From positions 1,721,526-1,785,525 of the forward strand of contig NZ_CP025025.1 of assembly GCF_002874535.1 (NCBI RefSeq): a stretch of DNA of 64,000 nt, read 5' to 3'. The stretch comes from Mesobacillus jeotgali. Lineage in GTDB: Bacteria > Bacillota > Bacilli > Bacillales > Cytobacillaceae. The notes under the pieces are model-generated. The model worked only from the letters and a program-made list of their open reading frames with translations, was not told the origin of the DNA and made no database searches. Numbering within the stretch: position 1 is the stretch's first letter; every line of letters begins with the position of its first letter. The position numbers and the translations under genes were made by a program. This document shows, piece by piece, positions 63,781 to 64,000 of this stretch.

Positions 63781-64000
63781 ATGAGTGAGATTACGCTGTC
63801 TGTAAAAGGGCTTAAAAAGACGATTGGCAAAAAAGAGATCATCAAAGGCATCGATTTTGATTTGAAAAGAGGCGAAGTTTTTGGCTTTCTTGGTCCGAAC
63901 GGAGCAGGTAAAACAACGACAATCAGGATGCTGGTCGGCCTGATCAAACCAAGTGCAGGAACAATCGAAATCGGCGGTTACAATGTCAGGAAGGATTTTA
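63781..64000 (+). CDS. ABC transporter ATP-binding protein, N-terminal part
   Basis: The first 73 codons are in the window; the gene runs off the right edge. [20 protein letters not shown] leads to Walker [17 protein letters not shown], the drug/lipid exporter (CcmA/YhaQ-like) type. GGGGGGAGAAGG precedes the ATG. Confidence 0.92.
   Translation, partial: MSEITLSVKGLKKTIGKKEIIKGIDFDLKRGEVFGFLGPNGAGKTTTIRMLVGLIKPSAGTIEIGGYNVRKDF

Overview
This window looks like a chromosome segment from a low-to-mid G+C, spore-forming Bacillaceae species (Bacillus in the wide sense; the genus cannot be fixed from the sequence alone). The reasons are strong GGAGG-type ribosome sites with frequent TTG/GTG starts, sirA, yneF, a Spo0E-type phosphatase, the ccdA-yneI-ccdC cluster, a yneK (DUF2621) homologue, a xpt-pbuX operon behind a guanine riboswitch, and a yrrT-mtnN-luxS-mccA-mccB methionine-to-cysteine operon.

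Layout. 1-2.6 kb (minus): a Bce-type antimicrobial-peptide sensing and detoxification module (response regulator, kinase, ABC ATPase, start of the permease) with a BceR-like operator. 2.7-6.0 kb: membrane protein, SDR oxidoreductase, lysozyme-like muramidase, a small repeat protein and an azoreductase. 6.2-7.5 kb: sirA, yneF and a small ORF. 7.6-11.5 kb: GNAT, DUF2750, MFS, peptidase E and an orphan receiver. 11.6-15.6 kb: the SAH/homocysteine recycling operon. 15.8-18.0 kb (minus): pbuX-xpt. 18.2-21.7 kb: a heterodimeric ABC exporter. 22.3-24.6 kb: Spo0E-like, ccdA, yneI, ccdC. 25.3-49.3 kb: a long accessory stretch of small enzyme genes (two APH-like kinases, three intact NUDIX genes and one broken one, GNATs, methyltransferases, VOC proteins, effector-binding domains, CBO0543 membrane proteins), in which at least four genes are broken by single lesions. 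49.4-54.0 kb: yneK, a selenocysteine-type tRNA gene, and two tandem islets bounded by copies of its 3' end. 54.3-64 kb: M3 peptidase, LDH-like enzyme, lipoprotein, LCP protein, DUF3891, small proteins, a SleB-like hydrolase, a GDSL esterase and the start of another ABC ATPase.

From memory of B. subtilis, sirA-yneF-ynzD-ccdA-yneI-ccdC-yneK is nearly contiguous there. Here it is opened in two places, by about 15 kb between yneF and the Spo0E gene and about 25 kb between ccdC and yneK. The window therefore reads as a conserved backbone with two accessory hot spots.

Three things stand out. (1) Six arrays of tandem repeats in intergenic DNA keep a 51-53 bp period (one 48 bp step aside). Each unit carries a palindromic core, but the core sequence differs between array families. 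(2) A tRNA with anticodon UCA and a long variable arm is followed by two integrase-less islets. The first is bounded by an identical 74-bp copy of the tRNA 3' part and carries an AlbA_2/Schlafen-type protein plus an unknown protein. (3) There is a cluster of fresh pseudogenes, two of them with a TGA replacing a conserved arginine codon in a catalytic motif.

All assignments come from reading the sequence and from remembered family features. No database search was run.
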